The notes: generated by a model not told the origin, from the sequence alone. Counted from the stretch's first letter, positions 43,937-52,975 are shown. The stretch: DNA of 64,000 nt from Bacteroidales bacterium (GCA_017509685.1 JAFWPA010000056.1:119795-183794), one strand, 5' to 3'. A program made the numbers and translations.

Positions 43937-45238
43937 TCAACCTTTGGGATAGTATTTGGGCCAGCAGGCCTCGAGATAAGCACGGAGCACGTCTTCGTGC
44001 TTGTTTTTAGCGGGTTCGTAGAAAACGGTGCCGCGCAGGGAGTCCGGAAGGAATTCCATGTCTACGAAATGGCCGGGATAGTCGTGGGCGTACTTGTAGC
44101 CGTCGCTGTAGCCCAGTTCTTCCATCAGTTGGGTGGGGGCGTTGCGGATGGGCAGCGGAACGGGCTGGTTGCCGGTTTCGCGCACGAGAGCCAGGGCCTT
44201 TTCGATGGCCATATAGGAGGCGTTGCTCTTGGGGCTGGAGGCCAGATATACGGTAGTTTCGGCCAGCGGGATGCGTCCTTCGGGCATGCCGATCTTGGAC
44301 ACCACTTCGAAGCACGCATTGGCCAGCAGCAGGGCGTTGGGATTGGCCAGGCCCACGTCTTCCGATGCGCTTAGGCACAGGCGGCGGGCAATGAAGAGAG
44401 GGTCTTCGCCGCCGTTAATCATTCGTGCCAGGTAATAGATGGCGGCATTGGGATCGCTGCCCCGGATGCTCTTGATGAAGGCCGATATGATGTCGTAGTG
44501 CATCTCGCCGTCCTTGTCGTAGATGGCCATGTTCTCCTGGATGGAAGCCGTCACCGTGGCGTTGTCCAGCACGATGGGGCTATGGCCGGCCTGGGCATCC
44601 ACCACCAGTTCCAGCACATTGAGGAGCTTGCGGGCGTCACCGCCGCTGTAGCGCATGAGGGCCTCGTCTTCCAGGACCTGGATGTCTTTCTGTTTCAGGA
44701 GTACGTCTTCTTTCAGGGCGCGGTTCAGCAGAAGCTGTAAATCGGCCTTTTCCAAGGACTTGAGGACGAAAACCTGGCAGCGGGACAGCAGCGGGGTAAT
44801 CACCTCGAAGGAGGGATTCTCCGTTGTGGCGCCAATCAGTACGATGGTGCCGTTCTCCACGGCCCCCAGAAGGGCGTCCTGCTGGGCCTTGTTGAAACGG
44901 TGGATTTCGTCGATGAACAGGATGGGGGCGCCTTTCTGGTTGAAAAGCCCGTTGCCCCGGGCCTTCTCAAAGACCTCCCGCACGTCCTTGACCCCGGCCG
45001 TCACGGCGCTCAGGGTAAAGAAGTCGCGGTCCAGGGTTTCCGCGATGATGTGTGCCAGGGTGGTCTTACCCACACCCGGAGGGCCCCAGAGGATGAAGGA
45101 GGAGAGGTTCCCGCTTTCAATCATCTTCCGCAGGATGCAGCCTTCCCCAACCAGATGGCGCTGACCCACATACTGGTCCAGCGTCCGGGGTCTCATCCGC
45201 TCGGGGAGCGGAGGCAGCATGGCCGAAGATGCACCCAT
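43937..45238 (-). CDS. rarA: Replication-associated recombination protein A
   Basis: A 433-residue AAA+ ATPase (MgsA/RarA/WRNIP1) that acts at stalled replication forks. Walker A is WGPPGVGKTT, Walker B LFIDEIHRF, sensor 1 GATTENPSFEV, and arginine-rich SGGDARKLLN lies in the lid; the C-terminal tetramerisation domain has SDPNAAIYYLARMINGGEDPLFIARRL and ASEDVGLANP. The N-terminus RMRPRTLDQYVGQRHLVG is typical. It is 3 bp after the GNAT gene in one transcript. Confidence 0.95.
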   Translation of the reverse strand: MGASSAMLPPLPERMRPRTLDQYVGQRHLVGEGCILRKMIESGNLSSFILWGPPGVGKTTLAHIIAETLDRDFFTLSAVTAGVKDVREVFEKARGNGLFNQKGAPILFIDEIHRFNKAQQDALLGAVENGTIVLIGATTENPSFEVITPLLSRCQVFVLKSLEKADLQLLLNRALKEDVLLKQKDIQVLEDEALMRYSGGDARKLLNVLELVVDAQAGHSPIVLDNATVTASIQENMAIYDKDGEMHYDIISAFIKSIRGSDPNAAIYYLARMINGGEDPLFIARRLCLSASEDVGLANPNALLLANACFEVVSKIGMPEGRIPLAETTVYLASSPKSNASYMAIEKALALVRETGNQPVPLPIRNAPTQLMEELGYSDGYKYAHDYPGHFVDMEFLPDSLRGTVFYEPAKNKHEDVLRAYLEACWPKYYPKG

Positions 45239-45241
45239 TCC

Positions 45242-46372
45242 TTAAATATCTTTAGTGTATACGCGGCGACGGCGCTTGAATTCCTTCTCGTAGGCGTTCC
45301 AAATGTTCTGGACGCTGGTGTTGCTCTCCATCTCGGCGTTGGATTCTCCGTATTTGAAGCCGCCTTTCTGGAGGTTGGGGATGATTTCGTTGAACAGCAG
45401 GGCGTGGACACCTTTGTTTCTCCACTCGGGCTCTACGGCAATCATCAGCAGTTCCAGCGCTTCCTCGTACTTGAAGTACATCGACTTCAGCAGATACCAC
45501 CAGCCCAGGGGGAACATATAGCCCCGGCATTTCTTTACTGCACGGGCGATGGAAGGCATGGTGAGCGCCACGGCCACCAGTTTGCCGTCGGGGTCCTCTA
45601 CCAGGGTGATGAACTTGGGATCCAGCAGCCCCAGATACATTTTGATATAGCCGTCAATCACTTCCGTAGGAAGGACGGTAAAGTCATACAGCTGGCTGTA
45701 GGTACGGTTGATGAGGTCGAAAACCTTATGGCCGTAATCCTCTTTGTATATTTCCCGCTTGGTGATTTTGCGTACGCGCAGGCCATAGCGTTCCTGGAGC
45801 ATCCTGGAGGCGCGTACCACCTTGTCCGGGACGGCGTCGGGGACAAAGATGCGAAGCTCCAGCCAGTCATTGGCCTTGGCCAGGCCCAGGGCTTCGAAAT
45901 GCCTGGCGTAATAGGGATAGTTGAACTTGAGGGCGAAGGAGGAGATATCGTCAAATCCTTCCACCACGCAGCCTTCATTGTCGAAGTCCGTAAAGCCCAG
46001 GGGACCGCTGATCTGCGTCATTCCGTTTTCCTTGCCAAAAGCGATGACAGCCTCTATCAGAGCCTTGGAGACCTCCATGTCGTCAATGAAGTCTATCCAG
46101 CCGAAGCGCACTTCCTTGTGGTCCCAGTCCCGGTTGGCAATCTCGTTGATGATAGCGATGACGCGCCCCGCCACTTTCCCGTCCTTGTAGGCCAGGAACA
46201 TTTGGGTCTTGGAATACTTGCCCATGGGGTTCTTGGACATATCCAGGGTGGACATCTCGTCCATGAAGATATTGGGGACATAGTAGGGGCAGTCCTTGTA
46301 CAGCTCAAGGGGAAATTTGATGAAAGTCTTGAGTTGGGACTTCGACGCTACCTTCTTTATTTCTACTGACAT
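45242..46372 (-). CDS. GNAT-like N-acetyltransferase domain protein (YghO-like)
   Basis: A 376-residue protein of the GNAT-like family found in many Bacteroidota. The C-terminal 120 residues carry the acyl-CoA region (LVEDPDGKLVAVALTMPS, LLMIAVEPEWRNKGVHALLFNEII), and an N-terminal half repeats GNAT-like strands (MFLAYKDGKVAGRVIAIINE, VRFGWIDFIDD). Substrate unknown. It precedes rarA by 3 bp. A consensus -7 box (TATCTTTG) lies 24 nt upstream of the ATG without a clear -33 element. Confidence 0.6.
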   Translation of the reverse strand: MSVEIKKVASKSQLKTFIKFPLELYKDCPYYVPNIFMDEMSTLDMSKNPMGKYSKTQMFLAYKDGKVAGRVIAIINEIANRDWDHKEVRFGWIDFIDDMEVSKALIEAVIAFGKENGMTQISGPLGFTDFDNEGCVVEGFDDISSFALKFNYPYYARHFEALGLAKANDWLELRIFVPDAVPDKVVRASRMLQERYGLRVRKITKREIYKEDYGHKVFDLINRTYSQLYDFTVLPTEVIDGYIKMYLGLLDPKFITLVEDPDGKLVAVALTMPSIARAVKKCRGYMFPLGWWYLLKSMYFKYEEALELLMIAVEPEWRNKGVHALLFNEIIPNLQKGGFKYGESNAEMESNTSVQNIWNAYEKEFKRRRRVYTKDI

Positions 46373-46396
46373 TCGTTTAGGGTTTAGTTCATCTTA

Positions 46397-46404
46397 CAAA
46401 GATA
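46397..46404 (-). promoter_or_regulatory. -7 box of the GNAT-rarA operon
   Basis: Leftward TATCTTTG, exact consensus; no TTTG at the -33 distance, which instead falls in the terminator stem of the upstream gene. Confidence 0.45.
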
Positions 46405-46415
46405 GCACTTTTTTA

Positions 46416-46457
46416 TAAAAAAACGTCCGGACACCAGTATGAAGCGGTGCCCGGACG
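46416..46457 (-). terminator. Rho-independent terminator of the lipoprotein gene
   Basis: Reading leftward, a 12-bp stem (CGTCCGGGCACC with GGTGTCCGGACG, one G-U pair) with a 10-nt loop is followed by a run of seven Ts. This is the clearest intrinsic terminator in the window. Confidence 0.85.
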
Positions 46458-46484
46458 GGTTATAAGGTATGTGTCCAGCAGAAA

Positions 46485-47342
46485 TTACTCTACGGGCACC
46501 AGGGTGATGACGCCCTGGCCGTTACCCAGTTTCTCAATGGAGGAGTTAACATCCATCTTGACAAGAGCCTTGTTATCCTCGAATTCGATGGTACCTACGG
46601 CTTTTGCCTGGAAGATGTTCTCCCCGGTCATAAAGGCAGAGAGGTCATAGGTGAAATTCAGTTTTTCGCCTACCACGAAGGAGCCCTTGAAAGGATCGGC
46701 CTGGGAGAAAGTGATGCAAATCTCTTTGTTGTCAAGGGAGATTTCAACAATGTCGTACTTCAGGAGTTTCTCCTTCAGCTGCGGGTCAATCTGGATGTCG
46801 TGGTTGGCAAGGTCGTTGACCAGGGCGGAAATATTGGGATAACCGGCTTTACCCAGGGAGGGGAAATCCAGGAAGAGGGCGTTGTTGCCAGAAAGCTTCC
46901 AGGTGCGGAATGCCTTGTCCTGTGCGCTGCCTTCCTGCACGTTGGAAGGAGTTACGTCGGCAGAGGAGGTTTGCGTTTCACCGCCTTGTTCCGTGTAGCT
47001 GACGGAAGTGCTGGTGGCGGTAAAGGAGCCGTTGATGTCACCCGAGACGGTGTAGGTGCCGTTGGTCACGGTATACTTACCGGTGAGAACAACCTGGCTG
47101 GAAGCCTTTAAGGAGTATTCGCCGACAGCCACATAACGGCCGGAGCGCATGAAGTTGATTTCCTTCAGGACCAGATCCTTCTTGTCGCTGGTGGTAATTT
47201 TGATTTCCTCTTTGACCACTATCTTGGCGGCGTCTTTGTCGTTCTTGGGCGTGGGCAGATTGGAGGAGGAACCACTGTTGTTCTTGTTGCAGGCGAACAG
47301 TACGGGAAGTACTGCCAGTGCCAAAATCAATGCTTTTTTCAT
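46485..47342 (-). CDS. Uncharacterised lipoprotein
   Basis: A 285-residue lipoprotein (signal KKALILALAVLPVLFAC). The mature part starts with a Gly/Ser/Asn-rich spacer (NKNNSGSSSNLPTPKND) and then shows short beta strands (GRYVAVGEYSLKASSQVVLTGKYTVTNGTYTVSG) without a family I recognise. The segment SADVTPSNVQEGSAQDKAFRTWKLSG, with Trp after a linker, resembles lipocalin-like Bacteroidota domains, but this is weak. It is co-transcribed with the barrel protein upstream (31 bp) and ends at a strong terminator. Confidence 0.65.
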   Translation of the reverse strand: MKKALILALAVLPVLFACNKNNSGSSSNLPTPKNDKDAAKIVVKEEIKITTSDKKDLVLKEINFMRSGRYVAVGEYSLKASSQVVLTGKYTVTNGTYTVSGDINGSFTATSTSVSYTEQGGETQTSSADVTPSNVQEGSAQDKAFRTWKLSGNNALFLDFPSLGKAGYPNISALVNDLANHDIQIDPQLKEKLLKYDIVEISLDNKEICITFSQADPFKGSFVVGEKLNFTYDLSAFMTGENIFQAKAVGTIEFEDNKALVKMDVNSSIEKLGNGQGVITLVPVE

Positions 47343-47373
47343 ATTCATAGGTTTTTATTTGAATTCAATGGAA

Positions 47374-48258
47374 TTAGAAGAGACGCACGTTGATGGCGAA
47401 ACGGATATAGGGGAGTACGGGGAAGCTGTTGACGGTGTTGAGGATACTGATGTACTGGGCAGCATCGGCGCCGATATTGTTCTTGATGTCCGGATACTTG
47501 TTCATCCAGGCTTCGTTGAGCTCCACTTCCACGGGATTGTCAGGGCCGTCGTTGGGAATGGTGGGATCGTCGATATAGGTCTGGGAATAGAGGTGGAGAC
47601 CGCCGATGTAGGCAAGGCCCATGTCCACGCTCACGCCCACGCGTTTTTTAAGGTCTACGGGACGGCCAAAGCCGATGCCCAGGTAAGGGCGAACGACCTT
47701 GAGGCCATAGGCGGCATACATGTGCACGACGCCGTTGGGGTCTGTGGAGATGCCGAAGACTTCCTTGGTGGCACGGTCGCCGGCGGGAAGGGCGGGGTTG
47801 GGAGTGGCGGTTGCGTCAAGCATCCTGGGGGAAACATCCACGATGATACCGCCGGTGAAGTGGAAACTGGAACTCTTGCCCGGGAAGAAGTCTACCAGGA
47901 ACTCCAGTTCGCGGGAGGCGAAACGGGCCGACAAATCCAGGTTGTCAATTTTGATGCCGTTCTGGTTGATGTTCACGGGAATGGACTTCACGAACGGATC
48001 GATGGCGCCCACGTTGGGGTTGTTCTTGAGAATGCCGTTGGCAATGGCGAGGTACGGATGAAGCGTGTTGTAGATCACGCGGACCTGCAGGTTAGGAAGG
48101 ATGGTTCCGGCTACCTGGACATGGAAATCCTCCAGGAAACCGACGCCCACGGACCAGTGGTTGAACAGGTAGTTGTCTTTCTCCTGTTTCTGCGCGTAAG
48201 CGTTTACACTGATGAAAGAAACGGCCAGGACGGCCAGGATTGCAATGGTTTTTTTCAT
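47374..48258 (-). CDS. Uncharacterised outer-membrane beta-barrel-like protein
   Basis: A 294-residue exported protein with signal MKKTIAILAVLAVSFISVNAYA and amphipathic strands ending in LPYIRFAINVRLF, a terminal aromatic strand typical of outer-membrane barrels. LHPYLAIANGILK, FHFTGGIIVDVSP and VVRPYLGIGFGRPVDLKKRVGVSVDMGLAYIG resemble strands of OMPs about 12 strands long. Family unknown. The MKKTIA start was chosen for its signal peptide. A consensus promoter lies 23 nt upstream; the lipoprotein gene follows. Confidence 0.65.
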   Translation of the reverse strand: MKKTIAILAVLAVSFISVNAYAQKQEKDNYLFNHWSVGVGFLEDFHVQVAGTILPNLQVRVIYNTLHPYLAIANGILKNNPNVGAIDPFVKSIPVNINQNGIKIDNLDLSARFASRELEFLVDFFPGKSSSFHFTGGIIVDVSPRMLDATATPNPALPAGDRATKEVFGISTDPNGVVHMYAAYGLKVVRPYLGIGFGRPVDLKKRVGVSVDMGLAYIGGLHLYSQTYIDDPTIPNDGPDNPVEVELNEAWMNKYPDIKNNIGADAAQYISILNTVNSFPVLPYIRFAINVRLF

Positions 48259-48281
48259 AGGTTTGTCCTTTTTAATCATAG

Positions 48282-48312
48282 CAAAGATAGAAACATTTCC
48301 TTATAAAACAAA
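48282..48312 (-). promoter_or_regulatory. Promoter of the barrel-lipoprotein pair
   Basis: Leftward TTTG, 19 bp, TATCTTTG, both consensus. It ends 23 nt before the ATG of the barrel gene and abuts the 3' end of mscS. Confidence 0.8.
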
Positions 48313-48318
48313 GTTTTA

Positions 48319-49242
48319 TCAAGATTGTTTGAGATGAATGTCCAATTGGGGGAAGGGGAAACCGACACCGTACTTGGCCGGAAGCTCCTTGTAGATGGTC
48401 TCCTGCAGCTGGAAACGGGCGGTCCAGTAGTCGGCTCCGTTCACCCAGGCGCGGACCACGAAATTCACGGAGCTTTCGCCCAGGTCCATGAGGGCGCAGA
48501 AGGGGTCGGCGGCCCCGTTCGTGGTGCTGTCCAGAAACAGGGGATTGGCCTTCACCATGCTCAGGAGGGCGTTTTTGACTACATCGGCATCGGCCCCATA
48601 GGCTACGTTCACGGTGATGTCCACGCGGCGGAGGTCCTTGCCGGTGATGTTGTTGATGTTGCCGTTGCTAAGCGTACCGTTGGGGATGATGATGAGGCGG
48701 TTGTCGGTGGTGAGGAGCTTGGTGCTCACGATATTCACCTCCGTCACCTTGCCGGCGAATCCCTGCGCTTCGATGAAGTCTCCCACCTTGAAGGGGCGGA
48801 AGACCAGCAGCATGATGCCGCCGGAGAAATTCTGCACCGTTCCGCTGAGGGCCATGCCGATAGCCATACCGCCCGCGGCCAACAGAGCGGCCAGGGAAGT
48901 GGTGTTGATGCCCAGGGCACCCACCACCGCGATAATGAGGAGGACCCAGAGGCCGATGGTGATGAGACTTTCCGTAAAAGTGGCCACCGTGGCTTCCGTC
49001 TTCTTGCGGATGAAACTTTTTTTGACGGCCTTGCGGATGAGACTGATGATCCAGCCGCCTACAACGTAGATGGCCAGGGCCCCCAGCACCTTGAGGCCGA
49101 ACTGAAGGGCCTGCTGGCCCAGCAGCGCCAGCAAATCCTGGGGCGGGGTGTTGCGGAGCATTTCCTCCAGGTAGGCCTTCTTGGCTTCCAGGGTATCTGC
49201 CGACACCTCCGGAACGGGGATGGTTTGGAGAAGGTAGTGCAT
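48319..49242 (-). CDS. mscS: Small-conductance mechanosensitive channel (MscS)
   Basis: A 307-residue inner-membrane channel that opens under membrane tension to release solutes. Three helices: TM1 around LGALAIYVVGGWIISLI, TM2 around TIGLWVLLIIAVVGALGI and pore helix TM3 with LAALLAAGGMAIGMALSGTVQNFSGG (Gly/Ala-rich). The middle beta domain follows (VGDFIEAQGFAGKVTEVNIVSTKLLT...IIIPNGTLSNGNINN). An N-terminal 35-residue periplasmic segment is seen. It follows the exchanger gene by 4 bp. Confidence 0.92.
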   Translation of the reverse strand: MHYLLQTIPVPEVSADTLEAKKAYLEEMLRNTPPQDLLALLGQQALQFGLKVLGALAIYVVGGWIISLIRKAVKKSFIRKKTEATVATFTESLITIGLWVLLIIAVVGALGINTTSLAALLAAGGMAIGMALSGTVQNFSGGIMLLVFRPFKVGDFIEAQGFAGKVTEVNIVSTKLLTTDNRLIIIPNGTLSNGNINNITGKDLRRVDITVNVAYGADADVVKNALLSMVKANPLFLDSTTNGAADPFCALMDLGESSVNFVVRAWVNGADYWTARFQLQETIYKELPAKYGVGFPFPQLDIHLKQS

Positions 49243-49246
49243 AGGC

Positions 49247-50179
49247 TTACAGCTTGATAATCAAATAGGTCATATAGGCTGCAAAGAGCAGCAGGAACAG
49301 GGCGCCGTCCAGGCGGTCCAGCTGGTTTTTCCTGCCGATGAAGCAGGCGGCCACCAGGGCGATGGCGCTGACAAGGAGCGCAGCCATGTCCACGTAGGTG
49401 ATACCGTTGTTGGCCAGGGGAGTGATGAGGGCGCTGCCGCCCAGGATGAGCAGGATGTTGAAGATGTTGGAGCCAATGATGTTGCCCAGCGCCAGCTGCC
49501 CCTTCTTCTTGATGGCTGCCGCCACGCAGGTGGCCAGTTCCGGCAGGGAAGTGCCGCCGGCCAGGATGGTGATGGCGATGAACTTGTCGCTTACGTTCAG
49601 CGCACGGGCTATGTAGGTGGCCGAGTTGACAAAGAAGCGGCCGCCGAAAATGAGGGCGCACAGGCCCCCGACGATCATCAGGATGGAGATCCACACTTTC
49701 CGGGGCGTGGAACCATCGGCTGGCTGTTCCTCGGCCTGGACGCCTTTGCGGAAACTGTCCCACATATACCAGGCGAAGAGGGCGAGCAGGACGCCGCCTT
49801 CCCAGCGGGAGAGGCCTGAGGACAGCATTCCAACGAGAAGGACGGTGACCAGGAGGTTGATGGGAATGTCCCGGCGAATGTTCTCACGGGTGATGCCGAT
49901 GGGGAGGATAAAGGCGGTAGCGCCCAGGATGAGCAGGGTGTTGAAAATGTTGGAGCCCACCACGTTGCCCAGGGAGATGTCGGCGTTGCCCTGGATGGCG
50001 CCGATAAAGCTCACCACCATCTCCGGCGCCGACGTTCCCATCCCCACGATGGTAAGGCCGATGACGAATTCGCTGAAGCCGAAACGGCGGGCGATGGAGG
50101 AGGCGCCGTCCACCAGATAGTCGGCCCCGAAAACTACCAGGGCCAGCCCGGCGAGAAGTAGTAAAATCTGCAGAATCAT
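49247..50179 (-). CDS. Calcium/sodium antiporter (CaCA family)
   Basis: A 310-residue inner-membrane exchanger of the YrbG type. Two inverted alpha repeats are clear: GMGTSAPEMVVSFIGAIQGNADISLGNVVGSNIFN and LAGGTSLPELATCVAAAIKKKGQLALGNIIGSNIFN, each carrying G-T-S-x-P-E with the acidic ion ligand. About ten helices. It expels Ca2+ in exchange for Na+ or H+. It shares a transcript with mscS, 4 bp apart, and its TATTTTTG -7 box (50198-50205, leftward) lies 18 nt from the ATG. Confidence 0.9.
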   Translation of the reverse strand: MILQILLLLAGLALVVFGADYLVDGASSIARRFGFSEFVIGLTIVGMGTSAPEMVVSFIGAIQGNADISLGNVVGSNIFNTLLILGATAFILPIGITRENIRRDIPINLLVTVLLVGMLSSGLSRWEGGVLLALFAWYMWDSFRKGVQAEEQPADGSTPRKVWISILMIVGGLCALIFGGRFFVNSATYIARALNVSDKFIAITILAGGTSLPELATCVAAAIKKKGQLALGNIIGSNIFNILLILGGSALITPLANNGITYVDMAALLVSAIALVAACFIGRKNQLDRLDGALFLLLFAAYMTYLIIKL

Positions 50180-50197
50180 CTCTTCAAAAAATTGTTA

Positions 50198-50234
50198 CAA
50201 AAATAGCAATTTTTCCGGATTTTGCCTAAATTTG
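50198..50234. promoter_or_regulatory. Divergent -7 boxes (exchanger and lipoprotein)
   Basis: Leftward TATTTTTG (50198-50205) serves the exchanger-mscS operon; rightward TAAATTTG (50227-50234) serves the small lipoprotein gene. Neither has an obvious TTTG at -33. Confidence 0.45.
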
Positions 50235-50258
50235 TAATTACGATTAAAAGAATGGAAC

Positions 50259-50708
50259 GTGGATTTTTGGGGTAGAATAGCAAGAAAAATTGTGGCAATA
50301 TTTTTGGCCGCATTTGTCCTGGCGTCATGCGACGAGCGGGAAGAGCCTGTTCCGCCCGATCCGCCCCAGCCGGAGGACCCCGTTCTGCACGTATCCGTGC
50401 CTGGCGCCTATGGTGTAAAAGGTGGGGATAAAATCCAGTTGCCGTCCAGTCAAACCAGTGTTTTGACATATGGTAAATCATTTACTTATAGGATTTTAGA
50501 CCCGTCTACCCTAACGGTAGTTTCGCTGTCGGGACTTCCAGTAGGACTTGAAGTAGGGAAGCATATTTCGCTCCATTACCGGCTGGCCAGAGGCGGTAGG
50601 ACCCTGGTGAGCGAAGTATATGAGAATGTCGAAATTTTATTGATAAACGACCAAATGGCCTGGTTGAAGAAAAACGACGAAATCTTCTTCGTAATACAGT
50701 TGATTTAG
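50259..50708 (+). CDS. Small uncharacterised lipoprotein
   Basis: A 149-residue lipoprotein (signal IARKIVAIFLAAFVLASC). After a Pro-rich linker (EREEPVPPDPPQPEDPV) comes a beta-sandwich-like domain (LHVSVPGAYGVKGGDKIQL...FTYRILDP). The start is GTG because the ATG six bases earlier is in another frame with a quick stop. No family recognised. It is 11 bp upstream of the M6 protease gene, in the same direction, and may assist or anchor it; this is inference. Confidence 0.65.
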   Translation: MDFWGRIARKIVAIFLAAFVLASCDEREEPVPPDPPQPEDPVLHVSVPGAYGVKGGDKIQLPSSQTSVLTYGKSFTYRILDPSTLTVVSLSGLPVGLEVGKHISLHYRLARGGRTLVSEVYENVEILLINDQMAWLKKNDEIFFVIQLI

Positions 50709-50719
50709 CCTAAATTTGA

Positions 50720-52975
50720 ATGAAAAGACTGCTCTTCTCCATAGGGTTTTTCCTGGTTTCGTTTTTTTCGCTGGCGCAAGCGGAGAAAGAGCAGCGTTTT
50801 CTAACCATTCTGGTGGAATTTGAGGATGTCCGTTTTTCGTTGGAGGAGCCTCTTCAGACGGTGGAGGATATGCTCTCTCTTCCCGGGTTCAGCCGCTATG
50901 GTGCTACCGGTTCTGTGTCCGATTACTACTCTCAAAATTCCGGCGGAAAGTATCTTCCTCTCTTCGATGTTGTTGGCCCCGTCACGTTGGACAAATCTAT
51001 GGCCGCTTACGGGAAGGATTTGATGGATCATGGTGTGCGTGTGCGTGATATAGCGCCTGAAAGAGCCATCTATGAAGCCTGTCTTGCTTTAGACGATACT
51101 TTAGATTATTCTTTGTATGATGCTGATGATGACGGGTTTATCGATTTGATTCTTTTAATTTATGCTGGTTATGACCAGGCTTCCGGAGGCCCGTCCGATG
51201 CGCTTTGGGCCCAACAGTGGAATGTTCAGCGCTATGACGACGACCCCGAGGTAAAGGATGCTTTGTTCGATGAGGTGAAATTGGGACAGTATATCCTGGT
51301 TCCGGAACTGGCGGGGTCTGCCGGCGCGAAACTGGCCGGAATCGGCCCTCTGTGCCACGAGTTGGGCCATTTCCTGGGTCTGCCGGACTGGTACGACACC
51401 GATGGCGCTCAGCTGGGAAATGCCGGCGGCGTGTATAGTTTCTCTTTAATGGGTATGGGGCTGTACAACAATGACAACCATACTCCGCCAATGCTTAATG
51501 CGTTGGAATTATGTTTATTAGGTTGGTCTAACGAAAGTGATTTTGAGACATTGCCGGAAGGCCCAGTGAGGCTGGAAACCGGGCAGTCGTACATATCGTT
51601 AACCGGGACGGAAGGGGAGTACTACCTCTATGAATACCGGGATGGCAAAGGATGGAACGCTCCGCTGCCCGCCGGTCTGGTCATTTATCACGTTGACCGC
51701 ACCGATTCTGAGCGCTGGGACAATTGGCGGGAGTACAATGACCTGAACGCCGATGCCAGCCATCCCTGTTTTTACCTGATTCCATCGGCCAAGCCTGATA
51801 TTCTGGTATACGATATATCGCTCACGCCCGTGCGTATGGTCTTTCCTGGTTTGAACAAGGTGCTGTCCTACGAACCCAAGGGGTGGGACGGCAACCTTAC
51901 GGGGGTGCAGATCACCAATATATGCCTGGAAGAGGATGCCGCGCTGTTTTGGGTGCTGAAAGACGCCGGGCCCAATATCAACGGCCGCGTCTTCGACGTA
52001 TCCGGCCAGCCGCTGGAGGGCGTTATGCTGGCATTGGAGGGCACGAACGGCACTACAGACGTTTCCCGGGCCGACGGCTTCTTCTGCCTTGCCCTGCCCC
52101 CGGAAGGGGATGAAACGCTGTTCTCCCTAACCGCTTATAAAGAGGGTTACCTGCCTGTAACCGAGGAAGTTTCCCTGGAAAATGGGCGGATGATCAGCCT
52201 CCCGCTGGTACTTCCGGCCATGGAAGAGGCCAGCAAGAGACCCTTGTCCAAGTACGACAAGCAGGCCCAGCTGGGCTATTTCTCCACGCCGGCCGTCCTG
52301 GGCGGTGTACGGTTCACCGCTGAGGACCTATTCCCTTATGTGGGACAGCGTCTCACGGAGATTACCTTCTATCCCTATATGCAGTCTTCCTTCGAGGGAG
52401 ACGTCTACGTGGTGGTGGATCTGGGAGGGGAGCGCATCCTTACCCGTAAGGTGGAGGAACTGAATAAAGGGCCTTATTTCAAGAACTCGGTGGATATTTC
52501 CGACGCCGGTATCGTGATTCCGGAGGGGAAGGAGCTGTACATCGGCTATGGTTGCCCCTCTTCCCGGGCCGATTTCCGCATAGGGACCGTCTATCCCGCG
52601 GCCCAGGGAAACAGCTTCTACAGCGCTTTCAACCTGAATCATTCTTCCTGGAAGGATATGTACGTGAAGAGCCTTGGCATCTATATGGACGTGGCCCTTT
52701 CCGGTACGGCTACCGAACAGCTGGAGGCACAGGACCTTACGCAGCTGGGGTATTCTTTTATCGAGCCCTTCGAAGGCCGCCTGCAGGAAGGGGAGGAGTA
52801 TCCGCTGGTACTGCATGCCGCCCCCGGCGTGGTCTCCTGTCAGTGGACGCTGGACGGGGAACCGGTGGAGGGGAATTCCATCACCCTGGAGGTGGGAACA
52901 AAAGTGTTACACGCCCATCTCAAATACGATGACGGGCGCACTGAAACACTTGAAGTAATACTTAAGGTAAACTAG
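50720..52975 (+). CDS. Secreted M6-family metalloprotease
   Basis: A 751-residue exported protease. Signal peptide MKRLLFSIGFFLVSFFSLAQA; the catalytic domain has RFLTILVEFEDVRFS, the VSDYYSQNSGGKYLP segment and zinc site HELGH (His213, Glu214, His217) with LPDWYD, as in immune-inhibitor-A-like M6 peptidases. After it comes a carboxypeptidase-regulatory-like domain (NINGRVFDVSGQPLEGVMLALEGTNGTTDV), a beta domain and a C-terminal Ig-like domain (PGVVSCQWTLDGEPVEGNSITLEVG). There is no T9SS-type C-terminal domain that I can see. The first quarter is clearly more AT-rich than the last. Confidence 0.88.
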   Translation: MKRLLFSIGFFLVSFFSLAQAEKEQRFLTILVEFEDVRFSLEEPLQTVEDMLSLPGFSRYGATGSVSDYYSQNSGGKYLPLFDVVGPVTLDKSMAAYGKDLMDHGVRVRDIAPERAIYEACLALDDTLDYSLYDADDDGFIDLILLIYAGYDQASGGPSDALWAQQWNVQRYDDDPEVKDALFDEVKLGQYILVPELAGSAGAKLAGIGPLCHELGHFLGLPDWYDTDGAQLGNAGGVYSFSLMGMGLYNNDNHTPPMLNALELCLLGWSNESDFETLPEGPVRLETGQSYISLTGTEGEYYLYEYRDGKGWNAPLPAGLVIYHVDRTDSERWDNWREYNDLNADASHPCFYLIPSAKPDILVYDISLTPVRMVFPGLNKVLSYEPKGWDGNLTGVQITNICLEEDAALFWVLKDAGPNINGRVFDVSGQPLEGVMLALEGTNGTTDVSRADGFFCLALPPEGDETLFSLTAYKEGYLPVTEEVSLENGRMISLPLVLPAMEEASKRPLSKYDKQAQLGYFSTPAVLGGVRFTAEDLFPYVGQRLTEITFYPYMQSSFEGDVYVVVDLGGERILTRKVEELNKGPYFKNSVDISDAGIVIPEGKELYIGYGCPSSRADFRIGTVYPAAQGNSFYSAFNLNHSSWKDMYVKSLGIYMDVALSGTATEQLEAQDLTQLGYSFIEPFEGRLQEGEEYPLVLHAAPGVVSCQWTLDGEPVEGNSITLEVGTKVLHAHLKYDDGRTETLEVILKVN

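Noticed and set aside
50711-50718. TAAATTTG as promoter of the M6 protease gene
   Set aside because: It lies 1 nt from the ATG with no -33 box, would start transcription inside the gene, and the gene follows the lipoprotein gene by 11 bp, so read-through is simpler.
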